Source: Cherax quadricarinatus
Taxonomy: Eukaryota; Arthropoda; Malacostraca; Decapoda; Parastacidae
Length of the DNA stretch: 64,000 nt
Reading direction: 5' to 3'
Assembly: GCF_038502225.1 (NCBI RefSeq)
Contig: NC_091374.1
Span: forward strand, 6,889,538 to 6,953,537
The translations under genes and the position numbers were made by a program. Shown one piece after another: positions 31,501 through 43,341 of the stretch. The number at the start of each line of letters is the position of its first letter. Within the stretch, counting starts at the first letter, position 1. The notes beneath the pieces are model-generated. The model worked only from the letters and a program-made list of their open reading frames with translations. It searched no databases and was not told the DNA's origin.

Positions 31501-31804
31501 ATGTGTGGTGTGAATATAATGCAGAGAATTCGTAGTTTGGAAGTTAGGTGGAGGTGTGGGATTGCCAAAACTGTTGTCCAGAGGGCTGAGGAAGGGTTGT
31601 TGAGGTGGTTCAGACATGTAGAGAGAATGGAGTGAAACAGAATGACTTCAAGAGTGTATCAGTCTGTAGTGGAAGGAAGGCGGGGTAGGGGTCGGCCTAG
31701 GAAAGGTTGGAGGGAGGGGGTAAAGGAGGTTTTGTGTGCGAGGGGCTTGGACTTCCAGCAAGCATGCTTAGTGGGAATCGGCCAGTGTGTTAATAAAAAA
31801 TTAA
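28513..31804 (+). mobile_element. RTE-like LINE, near full length, with 12-bp target duplication
   Basis: Flanked by TATTGTAAACTT at 28501-28512 and 31805-31816. The 5' UTR (28513-28922) contains CCAGGGAAGTACTACCGTCC and CCATGCGTGTCGTATGAGGC, then one long endonuclease-RT ORF, and a 3' UTR ending GGGAATCGGCCAGTGTGTTA plus an A-rich tail. It is inserted in the dispersed repeat 28270-32160. The coding region is disrupted near its 3' end. Confidence 0.93.
28923..31660 (+). pseudogene. RTE-like endonuclease-reverse transcriptase, frameshifted
   Basis: ORF of 711 codons from ATG 28923 to 31058. It begins with an apurinic-type endonuclease (ALSETKLKGVGEF; VYAPGEERS; VVGDLNAKVGE; YVFVDKRLL; SDHFLVVATL), then a linker and RT core (GGKAAGIDGIKIEML; RACIVPLYKGKGDKRECKNY; ADEQGGFRKGRGC; FVDLEKAYDRVD; VGLRKGCVMAPW). 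Compared with the copy at 61388-64000, one extra T at about 31057 shifts the frame exactly at the FADD active site, one codon is missing after APW, and stops follow near 31210 and 31397. The 3' coding remnant (31441-31635: RRLEAVEMSCLRAMCGVNIM) is still recognisable. Not functional. Confidence 0.9.
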
Positions 31805-32160
31805 TATTGTAAACTTACCAAAAAATATATTTATGTAGTTGGATTAGGCTAAATTAAATTGCGCTTGTTATAATAAGGTTAGGTAAGTTTTCCAAGGTTC
31901 TTTTGGTACAAAATTATAAATTTTCACATTAACATAAATGAAAAATATATCTTTAAACATATTTATATTTATTATCACACTGGCCGATTCCCACCAAGGC
32001 AGGGTGGCCCGAAAAAGAAAAACTTTCACCATCATTCACTCCATCACTGTCTTGCCAGAAGGGTGCTTTACACTACAGTTTTTAAACGGCAACATTAACA
32101 CCCCTCCTTTAAACATATAAGAGTAAATTTTAGAAATTGCTTAATTTTAAATGGGGGAAA
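31805..32160 (+). mobile_element. Unclassified dispersed repeat, right half
   Basis: Continuation of 28270-28512 beyond the LINE (GCGCTTGTTATAATAAGGTT; AAATTATAAATTTTCACATT), itself interrupted by the short element at 31963-32106. Confidence 0.6.
31963..32106 (-). mobile_element. RTE-tailed short element (SINE-like) with 12-bp target duplication
   Basis: CTTTAAACATAT at 31951-31962 and 32107-32118. The inserted 144 bp is the reverse complement of the 20070-20234 family (CACTGGCCGATTCCCACCAA; CCATCACTGTCTTGCCAGAA), tail at the left. Confidence 0.9.
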
Positions 32161-33538
32161 GGGAAAATGAACAGCAATCTTTTTTAGACATAAATGAAAT
32201 GATCAGACCAAAGAAAGAGAAAAAGGGAAAATGCTACAGATGGGAAACACAATAGTACATACCAAACCAGGCATCAGCCCATCAGGGCAGAATACACAAT
32301 CAATTGCAATGTCAATATTGGAGAAACCAGGGGTATGTACACCAGGGGCCATACCAGGTAGTACACCAGTGGTACTAACGAAACACACAGCAAAACAAAA
32401 CATCTCAAATGGTAATTCCTGCTTCATATTTGCAAATACATATTAGGGTCTGAAATCCAATAAAAACGACAGTTATGTCAGCGGGCTTCTGTCAGAAGCG
32501 AATGCCATGTTTGGGGCATTTACAGAAACACACACAAGGGATGTTTTGGATGGAGAGTTAAAGGTAGAAAACTATAACATGTATAGATGTGATAGAAGTA
32601 ATAGGTCACTGGGAGAAGTAGGATTCTGTGTAAAAGATACTTTCTGTTGCTTAGAAGTGCTGATTTCTGTGAAAGATGTAATAGAAATCTTAGGCATTAA
32701 AGTTGAAAATAGGAATTTGGTAATTATCCTAGTATTTAAACCTCCATCAGCAACTGCTGAGGAATTCACAGATCAGTTAAGAAAGAAAGACAGTTATTTA
32801 GATAGGCTAAAAAATTCCACACCAAATATTTTACTCCTTTGAGATTTTAATCTTCCTCATGTAAAATGGAAGATGGTACAACACAATGTTATACCAGAAA
32901 TATCTCTGGGAAGCACCCTGGCTCAACAGACACATACCAGGGAACTAATGAGGCTTTGTGAAAAGTACTCATTGAACCAACAGGTAATTGATCCCACTAG
33001 AAATGAAAATTCCCTGGATTTGATATTCACAAACAACGAGGAACTAATCAGACACAACAGTTACAAAAACAATATACGTGTACTCTGATCACAACATCAT
33101 AGAAGTTCAAACGAGTATTAACTCAGGGTTAGGGAACTGCATCACTAATGTTGGAGATGGGGTGTTCAGTAAGTTTAATTTTAACAACCTTAGAATTGAC
33201 TGGGAAATAATATACCAAGAGCTATCAGACATATCCTGGGAATCAGACATGAGCACCCTAAATCCCCACCAGTGCCTAGAGAAGCTGAATACAGAAGCAT
33301 ACAAGGTATGTGTGAAGCTCGTACCATTGAGGAAACCCAGAAGATCAGCTATAGAAAGCGTAGGAAATGGTACAGGAGAAAATGGGTTACTGAATTGCTT
33401 AAAAACACAAATGTCACAACAGAGGAAAGATAGATTAGAAATCACTGAATTAGAGCAAGAACTTAGGGTGTCATACCTAACAGAAGAAGTCCAAAGGGAA
33501 CAAAGGGCCATACAGGATATTGCAAGAAACCCAAAATA

Positions 33539-35870
33539 CAGTGGACCCCCGCATAACGTTGGCATCGCATAGTGTTAAATCCTCATAGCGATACATTTTA
33601 TCGCTAAAATTTTGCCTGGCATAGTACTAAAAAATTCGCTCAACGCGATTCGTCCGAGACACGTCCATGCGGCCTGAGCCAGCCTCACTTGTTCTGCCAG
33701 TGGCATTGTTTACAAGCCAGCCGCTGCGGTAACATTCAAGCATACAATCGGAACATTTCGTATTATTACAGCCTTTTTATATTGATTTCACCTGAAAAAT
33801 AAGTGACCATGGGCCCCAAGAAAGCTTCTAGTGGCAACCCTACAGGAATAAGGGTGAGAATTACTAGGGAGATGAAGAAAGAGATCATTGCTAAGTATGA
33901 AAGTGGAGTGCATGTCTCCGAGCTGGCCAGGTTGTATAGTAAACCCCAATCAACCATCGCTTCTATTGTGTCCAAGAGAACGGCAATCAAGGAAGCTGTT
34001 CTTGCCAAAGGTTTAACTGTGCTTTCGAAACAGAGATCGCAAGTGATAGAAGATGTTGAGAGACTGTTATTGGTGTGGATAAGCGAAAAACAGATAGCAG
34101 GCGATAGCATCTCTCAAGCGATCATAAGTGAAAGGGCTAGGAAGTTGCACGAGGATTTAATTAGAAAAATGCCTGCAACTAGTGGTGATGCGAGTGAATT
34201 TAAGGCCAGCAAAGGTTGGTTTGAGAGATTTAAGAGGCATAGTGGCATACATAGTGTGATAAGGCATGGTGAGGCTGCCAGTTCGGACCAAAAAAGCAGC
34301 TGAAAAATATGTGCATGAATTCAAGGAGTACATAGACAGTGAAGGACTGAAACCTGAACAAGTGTTTAATTGTGACAAAACAGGCCTGTTTTGGAAGAAA
34401 ATGCCAAGCAGGACCTACATTACTCAGGAGGAAAAGGCACTCCCAGGACATAAGCCTATGAAAGACAAGCTTACTCTGTTAATGTGTGCCAATGCTAGTG
34501 GTGATTGCAAAGTGAAGCCTTTATTAGTGTATCACTCTGAAACTCCCAGAGCGTTCAGGCAAAAGAATATCCTCAAGGCTAATTTGTGTGTGCTGTGGAG
34601 GGCAAACAAGGCATGGGTCACTAGGGACTTTTTCTATGACTGGTTACACCAAGCATTTGCCCCCACTGTGAAAAATTACCTAACTGAAAAGAAATTAGAC
34701 CTTAAGTGCCTCCTGGTGTTAGACAATGCCCCTGGTCATCCTACAGACTTGGCAGAGCGACTTCGTGGGGACATGAGCTTCATTAAGGTGAAGTTTTTGC
34801 CTCCTAATACCACTCCTCTCCTGCAGCCCATGGACCAGCAGGTTATTGCAAACTTCAAAAAACTGTACACAAAAGCTCTGTTTGAAAGGTGCTTTGTAGT
34901 GACCTCAGAAATTCAACTGACTCTAAGAGAGTTTTGGAGAGAGCACTTTAATATCCTCAATTGTGTAAACCTTATAGGTAAGGCTTGGGAGGGAGTGACT
35001 AAGAGGACCTTGAACTCTGCTTGGAAGAAACTGCAGCCAGAATGTGTAGACCAAAGGGATTCTGAAGGATTTGAGGCTAACCCTGAGAATCCTATGCCAG
35101 TTGATGAATCAATTGTGGCATTGGGGAAGTCCTTGGGGTTGGAGGTTAGTGGGGAGGATGTGGAAGAGTTGGTGGAGGAGGACAATGAAGAACTAACTAC
35201 TTATGAGCTGCTAGATCATTTTCAACAGCAAGAGGCCACACCTGAGGAAATTGCTTCAGAGGAGGGGAGAGAGAAATTGAAGAAGTTGCCTACTTCAAAG
35301 ATTAAGGAAATCTGTGCAAAGTGGCTTGAAGTGCAAACCTTCATGGATGAAAATCACCCTCAGACAGCTATTGCAAGCCGTGCTGGTGACTATTACACTG
35401 ACACTGTTGTGAAACACTTTAGGAAAGTCATAAAGGAACGAGAGGTACAGGCCACTATGGACAGATATGTTGTACGACAGAAGTCCAGTGACTCTGAAGC
35501 TGGTCCAAGTGGCATTAAAAGAAGAGGGGAAGCAACCCCGGGAAAGGACTTGACACCTCAAGTCCTAATGGAAAAGGATTCCCCTTCTAAACACTAAAAC
35601 CATCCAGTCTCCCCTCCTCCCATCCCATCAATCATCACCACATCTTCAATAAAGGTAAGTGTCATGTAACTGCATGTTTTCGTAAGTTTGTGTGTATTAA
35701 AATTAATATTTCATGTGGTAAAAATTTTTTTTTTCATACTTTTGGGTGTCTTGCACGGACTAATTTGATTTCCATTATTTCTTATGGGGAAAATTAATTC
35801 GCATAACGATAATTTCACATAACATTGAGCTCTCAGGAATGGATTAATTGCGTTATGCGGGGCTCCACTG
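33539..35870 (+). mobile_element. Tigger/pogo DNA transposon, near complete
   Basis: Terminal inverted repeats CAGTGGACCCCCGCATAACG (left) and its near complement CGTTATGCGGGGCTCCACTG (right), flanked by TA at 33537-33538 and 35871-35872. The element carries one transposase gene and has inserted in the linker-coding region of the CR1/L2-like LINE (after ARNPKY). Confidence 0.95.
33809..35597 (+). pseudogene. Tigger/pogo-family transposase (CENP-B/jerky-like), one frameshift
   Basis: Starts at ATG 33809 (MGPKKASSGNP). Residues about 15-60 form a psq-type helix-turn-helix (MKKEIIAKYESGVHVSELAR). A CENP-B-type DNA-binding domain follows, ending in KGWFERFKRHSGIHS. The frame shifts by one base in an A-run at about 34291-34296, and the rest reads from there to 35597: the DDE domain with FNCDKTGLFWKK, LLVLDNAPGHPTD and NTTPLLQPMDQQVI, which carry the three acidic catalytic positions. 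An acidic tail and CENP-B-like C-terminus follow. Apart from the single frameshift the gene is intact, so the insertion is fairly young. Such transposases cut and paste at TA. Confidence 0.93.
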
Positions 35871-37460
35871 TATTTCTATTCCTATGGAAAATCCATGCAC
35901 TAAGAACTACCTGTAGAATTGAACCATTATTGAGAGGAGATTTGTATACTGACGATGAACAGGAAATGAGTGAAATCCTAAAAGAACAGTATGAGTCGGT
36001 GCTCAGCAACCCACTACGTGACAGCAAGGTAGAAAATGCAGAAATATTTTTCACTCCAGCAGAACACCGCACAGACCAGCTAACTGACATTAGTACAAAT
36101 CCCCTAGATTTCGAAAAAGAAATGGATAACATGCCCAGTCACTCAGCACTTGGACCAGATTCATGGAATGCCCTATTTATAAAGATGTGCAAAGCACCAT
36201 TAGCATGAGCCCTCAGTATTCTTTGCAGAAAGAGCTTAGAGTTAGGTGAAATACCAGAGGCCTTAAAGAGTGCAGACATAGCTCCTTTGCATAAGAGAGG
36301 TAGTAGAACACAAGCTGAAAATGCAGACCAGTAGCCATAACTTCTCACATCATAAAAGTCTTTGAAAGAGTGATGATATGGCAGATTACAATTTTCATGA
36401 ACCAGCATAACCCAACCAGCATGGTTTTAGAGCAGGACGATTGTGCCTGTCACAGCTGCTGAACCATTATGAGAATTATGGAGGCGGTGGAGGACGACCA
36501 AAATGCAGATGTGATCTACACAGATTTTGCAAGGCGTTTGACAAATGCGATCATGGAGTGTTAGCACACAAAATGAGGGCCATTGGCATTACAGGGAAGG
36601 TAGGCAGGTGGATTTTAGAGTTCCTAACACACAGAACACAAAAAGTAGTAGTAAACAGAGCAAGATCCAGAATTAACTAGGTAAAATGCTCAGTGCCCCA
36701 AGGCACTGTCCTGGCACTTCTGCTGTTTCTCATCTTCATAGCATAGATTAAAAACACCTGTCACACTTTTGTATCATCATTTGCAGATGACACTAAAATA
36801 AGCATGAAAGTCACTATGGTAGAGGACACTGAAAAATTACAGGATGACATAAATCGGGTTTTCCAGTGTGCAGTGGAAAACATGACGTTCAGTGGCTTAA
36901 GTATAGAAAGAATGAACTCAAAAGGAACACTATATACAAAACTCAAGAGGGTCAATAAATAGAACAAAAGGAACACACAAAAGACCTGGGAATAATTATG
37001 TCAGCTGACCTTTCTTTTCAAGACCATAACAAGACAAAGATCACAACAGCCAGGAAGATGACGGGGTGGGTATTGAGAACTTTCAAAACAAGGGAAATAA
37101 TGCTGATGGTGACATTCTTCAAATTTCTAGTGCTCCCTCATTTAGAATGTTGCTCAGTGCTGATGGCCCCGTTCAGGGCAGGAGAAATATCAGAACTGGA
37201 ACAAATAGAGAATGTTTATGGCTCACATTGAGCCAGTAAAGCACCTAAATTACTCGGAATGCCTTCAAGTCTTGAACATGTACTCACTGGAGCAGAGGAG
37301 AGAGAGATACATAATGATATATACCTGGAAAGTACTTGAGGGCTTGATCCCAAATCTGCACACTGCCATAACAACATACTGGAGTGAGAGATATGGGAGG
37401 AACTACAAAATAAACCCAGTGAGGAGCAAGGTGCTGTGGGGACACTAAGGGAACACTGTA

Positions 37461-38851
37461 CAGTGAACCCTCAATTAACGCCTTTACTCCGTTCCAGAGA
37501 GCTAGCCTTTAACCGAATTAATTTTCCCCATGAGAAATAATGGAAATCCAATTAATCCGTTCCAGACACCCGAAAGTATTAAACAAAATAATTTTTTTAC
37601 ATGAAATATACATTTCCCTACACAGAAAACAATGATACATGAATAAAACTAATATCGCACTTACCTTTATTGTGGACTTGTTGATGAGTGATGAGACGGG
37701 AGGAAGGCAGAGGATGAAGGTGTTCTATTGTTTGGAAGGGGAATCCCCTTCCATAAAGACTTCAGGTAACAAGTCCTTTTCTGGCTTGGGTCCTGGGAAT
37801 GCCTTTTCCTCCTGAGTAATGTAGGTCCTGTTTGGCATTTTCTTCCTAAACAGGCCTGTTTCGTAACAGTTGAACACTTGTTGGGGTTTTAATGTTTCAG
37901 CCTCTATGTACCCCTTAAAGTCCTGCACATATTTTTCAGCCGCTCTTTTGTCAGAACTGGCAGCCTCACCATGCCTTATCATACCATACCATACCACCGT
38001 CACAATCGCTATCACCCTCTACCACAACCTCCACCACCATCACAATCACCACCACCCTCTACCATTACCACAACAACCCTCTACCACCATCACAATCGCT
38101 ACCACCCTCTACCACCACTACCACCCTCTACCACCCTCTACCACCACTACCACCCTCTACCACCCTCTACCACCCTCTACCACCACTACCACCCTCTACC
38201 ACCACTACCACCACTACCACCCTCTACCACCACTTCCACCCTCTACCACCACTTCCACCCTCTACCACCACTACCACCCTCTACCACCACTACCACCCTC
38301 TACCACCCTCTACCACCCTCTACCACCCTCTACCACCACTACCACCCTCTACCACCACTACCACCCTCTACCACCACTACCACGCTCTACCACCATCACA
38401 GTCGCTGCCACCCTCTACCATCACAGTCGCTGCCACCCTCTACCACCATCACAGTTGCTACCACCCTCTACCACCATCACAACCACCACCTTCGTATTTT
38501 TCTACAAACTTTTTCTTAAATCATGTGCGTTTCTCACATTCTTTACCATAGGGCTGGCACTAGAAGCTTTCTTGGGGCCCATGGTGGCTTATTTAGAAGT
38601 TACAGGCACCAAAAACAATGGAATAATACAAAATATATCGCATGTGCGTGCGGAATCGTCCTCACTGGCTTTGTAAACAATGGCACACTGGCTGGTACAC
38701 GGAGTGAGTGGCCGGGCCCTCTCAGGGCGCCGTGCAGACACGTTTGGGATGAAAGATCCTAACCAAGTTTTTAGGTGTTATCCGAGCCAATTTTTTTACG
38801 CCAAAGCGATGCGTTATCCGATTTTGGCATTAGCCGATGCAGGGTCCACTG
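37461..38851 (-). mobile_element. Internally deleted Tigger element
   Basis: TA duplication at 37459-37460 and 38852-38853, ends CAGTGAACCCTCAATTAACG / GATGCAGGGTCCACTG. On the minus strand it keeps the transposase start (MGPKKASSASPMVK, about 38583-38540) and a middle part (37725-37975: SDKRAAEKYVQDFKGYIEAE; FNCYETGLFRKK, where the first catalytic Asp has become Tyr). It then jumps straight to the C-terminus (LLPEVFMEGDSPSKQ), so most of the DDE domain is deleted. A CCA-rich minisatellite has expanded between the two N-terminal pieces. Non-autonomous. Confidence 0.88.
37978..38490. repeat. CTACCACCC minisatellite inside the deleted Tigger element
   Basis: Irregular tandem mixture of TACCACCCTC and TACCACCAC units, open in several frames as repeat artefacts (Thr/Leu/Tyr/His-rich). 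Confidence 0.95.
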
Positions 38852-39157
38852 TATCAACATCCGGGATCCCAGACTATTCAACATCTTTTCAGAAGATAAC
38901 AGAAACATGGCTGGAACAAGTGTAGAAACCTTCAAGAGGAAACTGGACAGGTATCTTCACCTGGTCCCAGATCAACCAGGCTGTGATGGATATGTGGGGC
39001 AGCAGGCCTCCAGCAGCAACAGCCAGGTTGACCAGGCAAGCACCGGATGAGCCTGGCCCTTGGCCGGGCTCCAAGAGTAGTGAAACTCTCGAAACTCATC
39101 AAAGGTAAGGTATTGACCAATTTTACCTATTCGGCATGATAGATACATGCCCACGTA

Positions 39158-39181
39158 TATATATATATATATATATATATA
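39158..39181. repeat. (AT)n microsatellite
   Basis: Short (AT)n run, followed by CATGCACACGTGTATGCATG-type sequence. Confidence 0.9.
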
Positions 39182-39204
39182 CATGCACACGTGTATGCAT
39201 GTAC

Positions 39205-39600
39205 ACATCAAGAAATTAGAGAAAATGCAGAGGTTTGCAATGCATCTAGTCTTAAGCTAGGAGGTATTTCCTATGAAGAGAGATATTAAGGGAACTCAGC
39301 CTGATGTCACAGGACAGGACAGGACTAGGGGTGATAATGATAACATAATACTACTGAGAGGAATTGATAAGTTGAATGAGGACATATTGTTTGAGAGATA
39401 TTAAACTGGAACACAAGGTCACAGCTGAAAGCTGAAAATTCAGACAAGTCACAGGGACGTTAGGAAGTATTTCTTCAGCTTTACAGTAGTCAGGAAGTGG
39501 AACGATCTAGAGAGTGAAGTGGTAGAGGCAGGATCTATACATAGCTTTAAGAGGTTGAGCTGAGACTCAACCTTTGCAATCACATATAGGTGAGTACATG
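39205..39600 (+). mobile_element. 3' coding relic of another CR1/L2-like LINE
   Basis: Contains pieces reading QTSHRDVRKYFFSF, RKWNDLESEVVEAGSIHSFK, a C-terminal pattern typical of CR1/L2-type reverse transcriptases (K(Y/F)F..R....WN.L...VV.A.S...FK). Broken by stops; only the 3' end is present. Confidence 0.65.
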
Positions 39601-39644
39601 TGTACATACATGCATACATATATATCTGCCTACATGAAAGATGT

Positions 39645-39740
39645 TCCAGGGGTTAATGCCCCTGTGGCCCTTTTCCATGACCAGGCCTCCTTGTAGATTA
39701 GGGCCTGATCAACTAGGCTGTTACTGCTGGCTGCACATGG
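39645..39740 (-). mobile_element. CR1/L2-like LINE 3' UTR fragment
   Basis: Diverged reverse-strand match to the family end (GGTTAATGCCCCTGTGGCCC; GATCAACTAGGCTGTTACTG). Confidence 0.65.
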
Positions 39741-39869
39741 ATGCATATACACATACATGCATACAGTACATACATTCATAAATAAATACATACATATGTA
39801 CTCACATACATTCATATATTGTATGTTAATGTACAAGAGCTTAATATTGATGTCTTATTGTTTTTAAAG

Positions 39870-40007
39870 CTGGGACCTATTACAAAATCAGGAAGAGTGG
39901 TCCACAAACCTCGCTTAATGGATATATCAGATGAGGACAAGCGGCAAAAACTGTCAAGGGAACAGCTAAGACAAAGTGTTGCATTGATGAACACCAGCTT
40001 AGATGAG
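39870..40007 (+). CDS. NSD: NSD-family methyltransferase, exon 2 of those visible
   Basis: 138-bp exon in phase 0 at both ends, between TTTTTAAAG and GAG|GTAAGA. It encodes 46 residues (LGPITKSGRVVHKPRLMDIS then a charged helix KRQKLSREQLRQ). It follows the large exon in frame and precedes the PWWP exon in frame. The basic VHKPRLMD stretch is the linker ahead of the PWWP domain. No domain of its own. Confidence 0.8.
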
Positions 40008-40088
40008 GTAAGATACATGTACCTTTATTTTGATAGCATAAATGTAGTGAATGTTTAGTATGATTGCAGAGCCTAAGTAGCATATTAA

Positions 40089-40523
40089 CCCTTAAACGGT
40101 CCAAATGTATATATACGTTTTTTCAACATTTGAAAGTATGTAAAAAAATGTACATTATCTTTTTTTTTTTTTTTTACATTTGAAAATCTGTAAAAAAAAC
40201 TTTTATCTATATTTTTTTGTTTTTTTGTTATACAGTGGACCCCCCGGTTAACGATATTTTTTCACTCCAGAAGTATGTTCAGGTGCCAGTACTGACCGAA
40301 TTTGTTCCCATAAGAAATATTGTGAAGTAGATTAGTCCATTTCAGACCCCCAAACATACACGTACAAATGCACTTACATAAATACACTTACATAATTGGT
40401 CGCATTCGGAGGTAATCGTTATGCGGGGGTCCACTGTATTTGAAAATATGTAAAAAAAAAAACATAGATCTACTTTTGGAGCACTACGGATTTGAACGCC
40501 GATCTATTTGGACCGTTTAAGGG
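40089..40523. mobile_element. TTAA-flanked MITE carrying a nested Tigger-type MITE
   Basis: TTAA at 40085-40088 and 40524-40527, ends CCCTTAAACGGTCCAAATGT / TTTGGACCGTTTAAGGG, same family as 27698-27923. It is interrupted by the TA-flanked element at 40233-40436. Confidence 0.85.
40233..40436. mobile_element. Tigger-type MITE, 204 bp
   Basis: Ends CAGTGGACCCCCCGGTTAAC / CGTTATGCGGGGGTCCACTG with TA on both sides (40231-40232, 40437-40438). The inverted repeats are nearly those of the full Tigger element at 33539-35870, so that transposase could have mobilised it. Confidence 0.9.
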
Positions 40524-40637
40524 TTAATGAATGTTTCAGTGTGTTCGTCTGTGCTTGTCTTGGGTAGTGTGTTTGTTGTGTGTCTTGTGTTCAGTGACCC
40601 ACATGAGTTTAGTGCTTTACATTAATGTATCTATGTA

Positions 40638-41206
40638 CAGTGGTACCTTGACTTAGGAGTGCCCCAACTTACGAATTTTCCGAGTTAGGAGATGTTGCTT
40701 GGTTGATTTTTTGCTTTGAGTTGCGAGGCAAAATTCGAGTTATGAGAGAGCTTCAGATACATCCGCCAACGATACCACTATGTGAATAACATATTTTATT
40801 CATTCTAGACTATATATCAGGTTTCTGTGTTATTTATATTGTTATGTCATATTAGATGAATTGTGATGGATAAATAAGCCATATAGATGATACTAGGGAA
40901 ATTATTGAATTAGTTTCTCGTGCTTGGAGTTCCACTGGAACGGATTAATTGCATTTCAATTAATTTAAATGAGGAAAATTGACTCTGGAAATGAGCAAAT
41001 CCAGATGTGAGCAAGGTCATGGAACGAATTAAACTCGTGAGTGGAGGTTCCACTGTATTTTCTCCTGCCTCCCAAGAGCCAGAAATTCCACTGGAACGAA
41101 TTAATGGCATTTCAGTTAATTTCAATGAGGAAAATTGATTTACAAGCAAATTGAGTTATGAGCTCGGTCATGGAACGAATTAAACTTGTAAGTTAAAGTA
41201 CCACTG
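40638..41206. mobile_element. TA-flanked DNA element with internal duplication
   Basis: Ends CAGTGGTACCTTGACTTAGG / TAAGTTAAAGTACCACTG, flanked by TA (40636-40637, 41207-41208). Two similar blocks (about 40930-41056 and 41085-41206, both with TTCCACTGGAACGRATTAAT) show an internal duplication of the right end. No coding capacity. Confidence 0.8.
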
Positions 41207-41208
41207 TA

Positions 41209-42480
41209 TGTATCTTTGGTAGGATCGTATTATATCTGTTGTTAGTCTTAGGTTGGGGAGTGTGAATACTCTGTGGTTTTGGATTTTCTCTTGCTTCTGG
41301 CTACATTGTTTCTAAATGATGTCTTGCGAATCTTTCAATGCATTGACTTGAGAACATGTGCATAAGAAAACTGTTTCCTATTCCAATAATTTATATATAT
41401 ATATATATACACTTGGGATTAGGTTGTTCTTTCATCTGTACTACAGTATAACACGCTCTATAAACAGTAAACATTATTTTAATGAATTCCCAATTACAAA
41501 TCATTCAAGAAATGATAAAAATGGATGAATAGAACTGGCTCAGAGAGTGATCACTCTGAGACAGGGCTGCATTAAAGAAAAAAATTGCATTTGTAATCTG
41601 ATGTGAATAATGAGAAGTGCTTTTGCATACAGGAGTCCCAAATTATATTGTCAACAATTTAAGAAAATATTAAGTATTTGCTGTGTTAGGTTATAATTCT
41701 GAAAACCACTATTCATCTTAACTTTAAAATCATATTATATAGAAGACAGTTTCCAAAAATTTTGAAGTTCTAGTTTCCAAAAGCATAAGGTTAAAACTGC
41801 TTCCGCCTCCCCCAACCTTGAAAAAATGCAAATATAGTCACGTAGAATTTACCTTTCTATTAGCTGGGTTAGGTAAGGCTGTATGGCTAATACCATTCCT
41901 TGCTGAGGACTGGCTACTGAGTACTGTACCTGTAAGTGGAGAAAGTACATGTTAGAGTTTGGTGATTGGGCAGTGAGCACCAGTGAATTTTGAAGGTGAA
42001 TAATCCAAAAATTTTTACACTTAATCAAAGCTACGGTATTTGTTGGAGGGGCATTGGTGAAAATGTATAATTAAGATTCACATTATTAAGCCTGTAAAAT
42101 TGGAGTTTTGGCTGTATGTATATGTGAATACAATTTATTTGTGGAGAATGTTAAACCCATGTTGAGTATTTAAATTCACTCCTTCCAATTTGACTGTAAG
42201 TGTTATTTCTTTTTTTTGTCATAATATTGTCTTCCAATTTATAGCATCACTAGCATCCTGTTGGCTAATTATATATTTAGAATTGAGGTATAAGGCCCAT
42301 CTTTAGGCACAGAAATTGACCTGTGCTTGAGTTGTTGTATATTCATCTATTATCAGTTCATTTCAGTAGTCCACTAGTAGTCCACAGTAGTCCACAGCTA
42401 GTGCGCTTTCTAGCACATTTTTTTCCTTGGCTTACGATTTCTGTATCTTCTACCCGTTAATTGGCTAAATTTATCCTATA
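41209..42480. other. NSD intron sequence, nothing recognised
   Basis: AT-rich intron with a short (TA)n run near 41392. No repeat family identified. Confidence 0.5.
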
Positions 42481-42484
42481 TATT

Positions 42485-42813
42485 TTTTTTTCAACACATA
42501 GACTGTCTCCCATCGAGACAGGGTGACCCAAAAAAAAAAAAAAAAAAAACACTTTCACCATCATTTACACATAATTACTGTCTTTACAGAGGCACTCAGA
42601 TACAACAATTTAGATGTCACTCCAAACAGCCAATATCCCCAACCCCTCCTTTAAAGTGAAGGCATTGTACTTCAACCTCCAGGACTCGAGTCTGGCTAAC
42701 TGGTTTCCATGAAGCCCTTCACAAAATATTACCTGTTCACGCTCCAATAGCTCGGCAGGTCCCAAAAACCATTAGTCTCCATTCACTCCACACATGTTGC
42801 ATGTCCAAACCCC

Positions 42814-42873
<60 letters not shown>

Positions 42874-42893
42874 ACGTGCACGCACTACACACA

Positions 42894-42933
<40 letters not shown>

Positions 42934-42979
42934 TCTCTCTCTCACTCTCTCACTCTCTCTCTCTCTCACTCTCTCACTT

Positions 42980-43033
<54 letters not shown>

Positions 43034-43300
43034 ACTCTCTCTCTCTCACTCTCTCACTCTCACCTCACTCCTCTCTCTCTCACTCTCTCTCTCTCTCTCT
43101 CTCTCTCTCCCCTCCTCACTCTCTCCTCTCTCCCTCCTCTCTCTCTCACTCCTCCCTCCTCCTCCTCACCTCACCCTCACCTCTCACCTCCCTCTCACCT
43201 CTCACTCTCTCACCTCACTCTCTCTCTCTCCTCTCTCTCTCTCTCACCTCTCTCTCTCCTCTCTCTCTCTCTCTCTCACTCTCCTCACACTCACCTCTCA

Positions 43301-43341
<41 letters not shown>

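Larger units (their letters stand above)
32225..39115 (+). pseudogene. Second CR1/L2-like LINE, broken by two DNA transposons
   Basis: The coding relic runs in pieces: endonuclease (32507-32842 and 32873-33572; DVIEILGIKVENRN; DFNLPHVKW after a stop; YSDHNIIEVQTSIN), linker (36080-36200 SHSALGPDSWNALFIKM), RT (36530 FCKAFDKCDHGVLAHKMRAI; 36700 SVPQGTVL; 36780 FADDTKISM), thumb and C-terminus (37100-37450; 38855-39050) and a 3' UTR to 39115. Many frameshifts and stops; dead. The 3' end differs from that of the 19558-22300 family (AGGCAAGCACCGGATGAGCC). The two insertions at 33539-35870 and 37461-38851 split it cleanly, with TA duplications at both. Confidence 0.85.

Noticed and set aside
37725..38015. 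Small independent gene with MIRHGEAASSDKRAAEKY
   Set aside because: It is the middle of a Tigger transposase fused to its C-terminus by internal deletion.
38010..38676. Thr/Leu/His-rich 180-270-codon frames
   Set aside because: CCA-rich minisatellite inside a deleted Tigger element, open in two frames at once.
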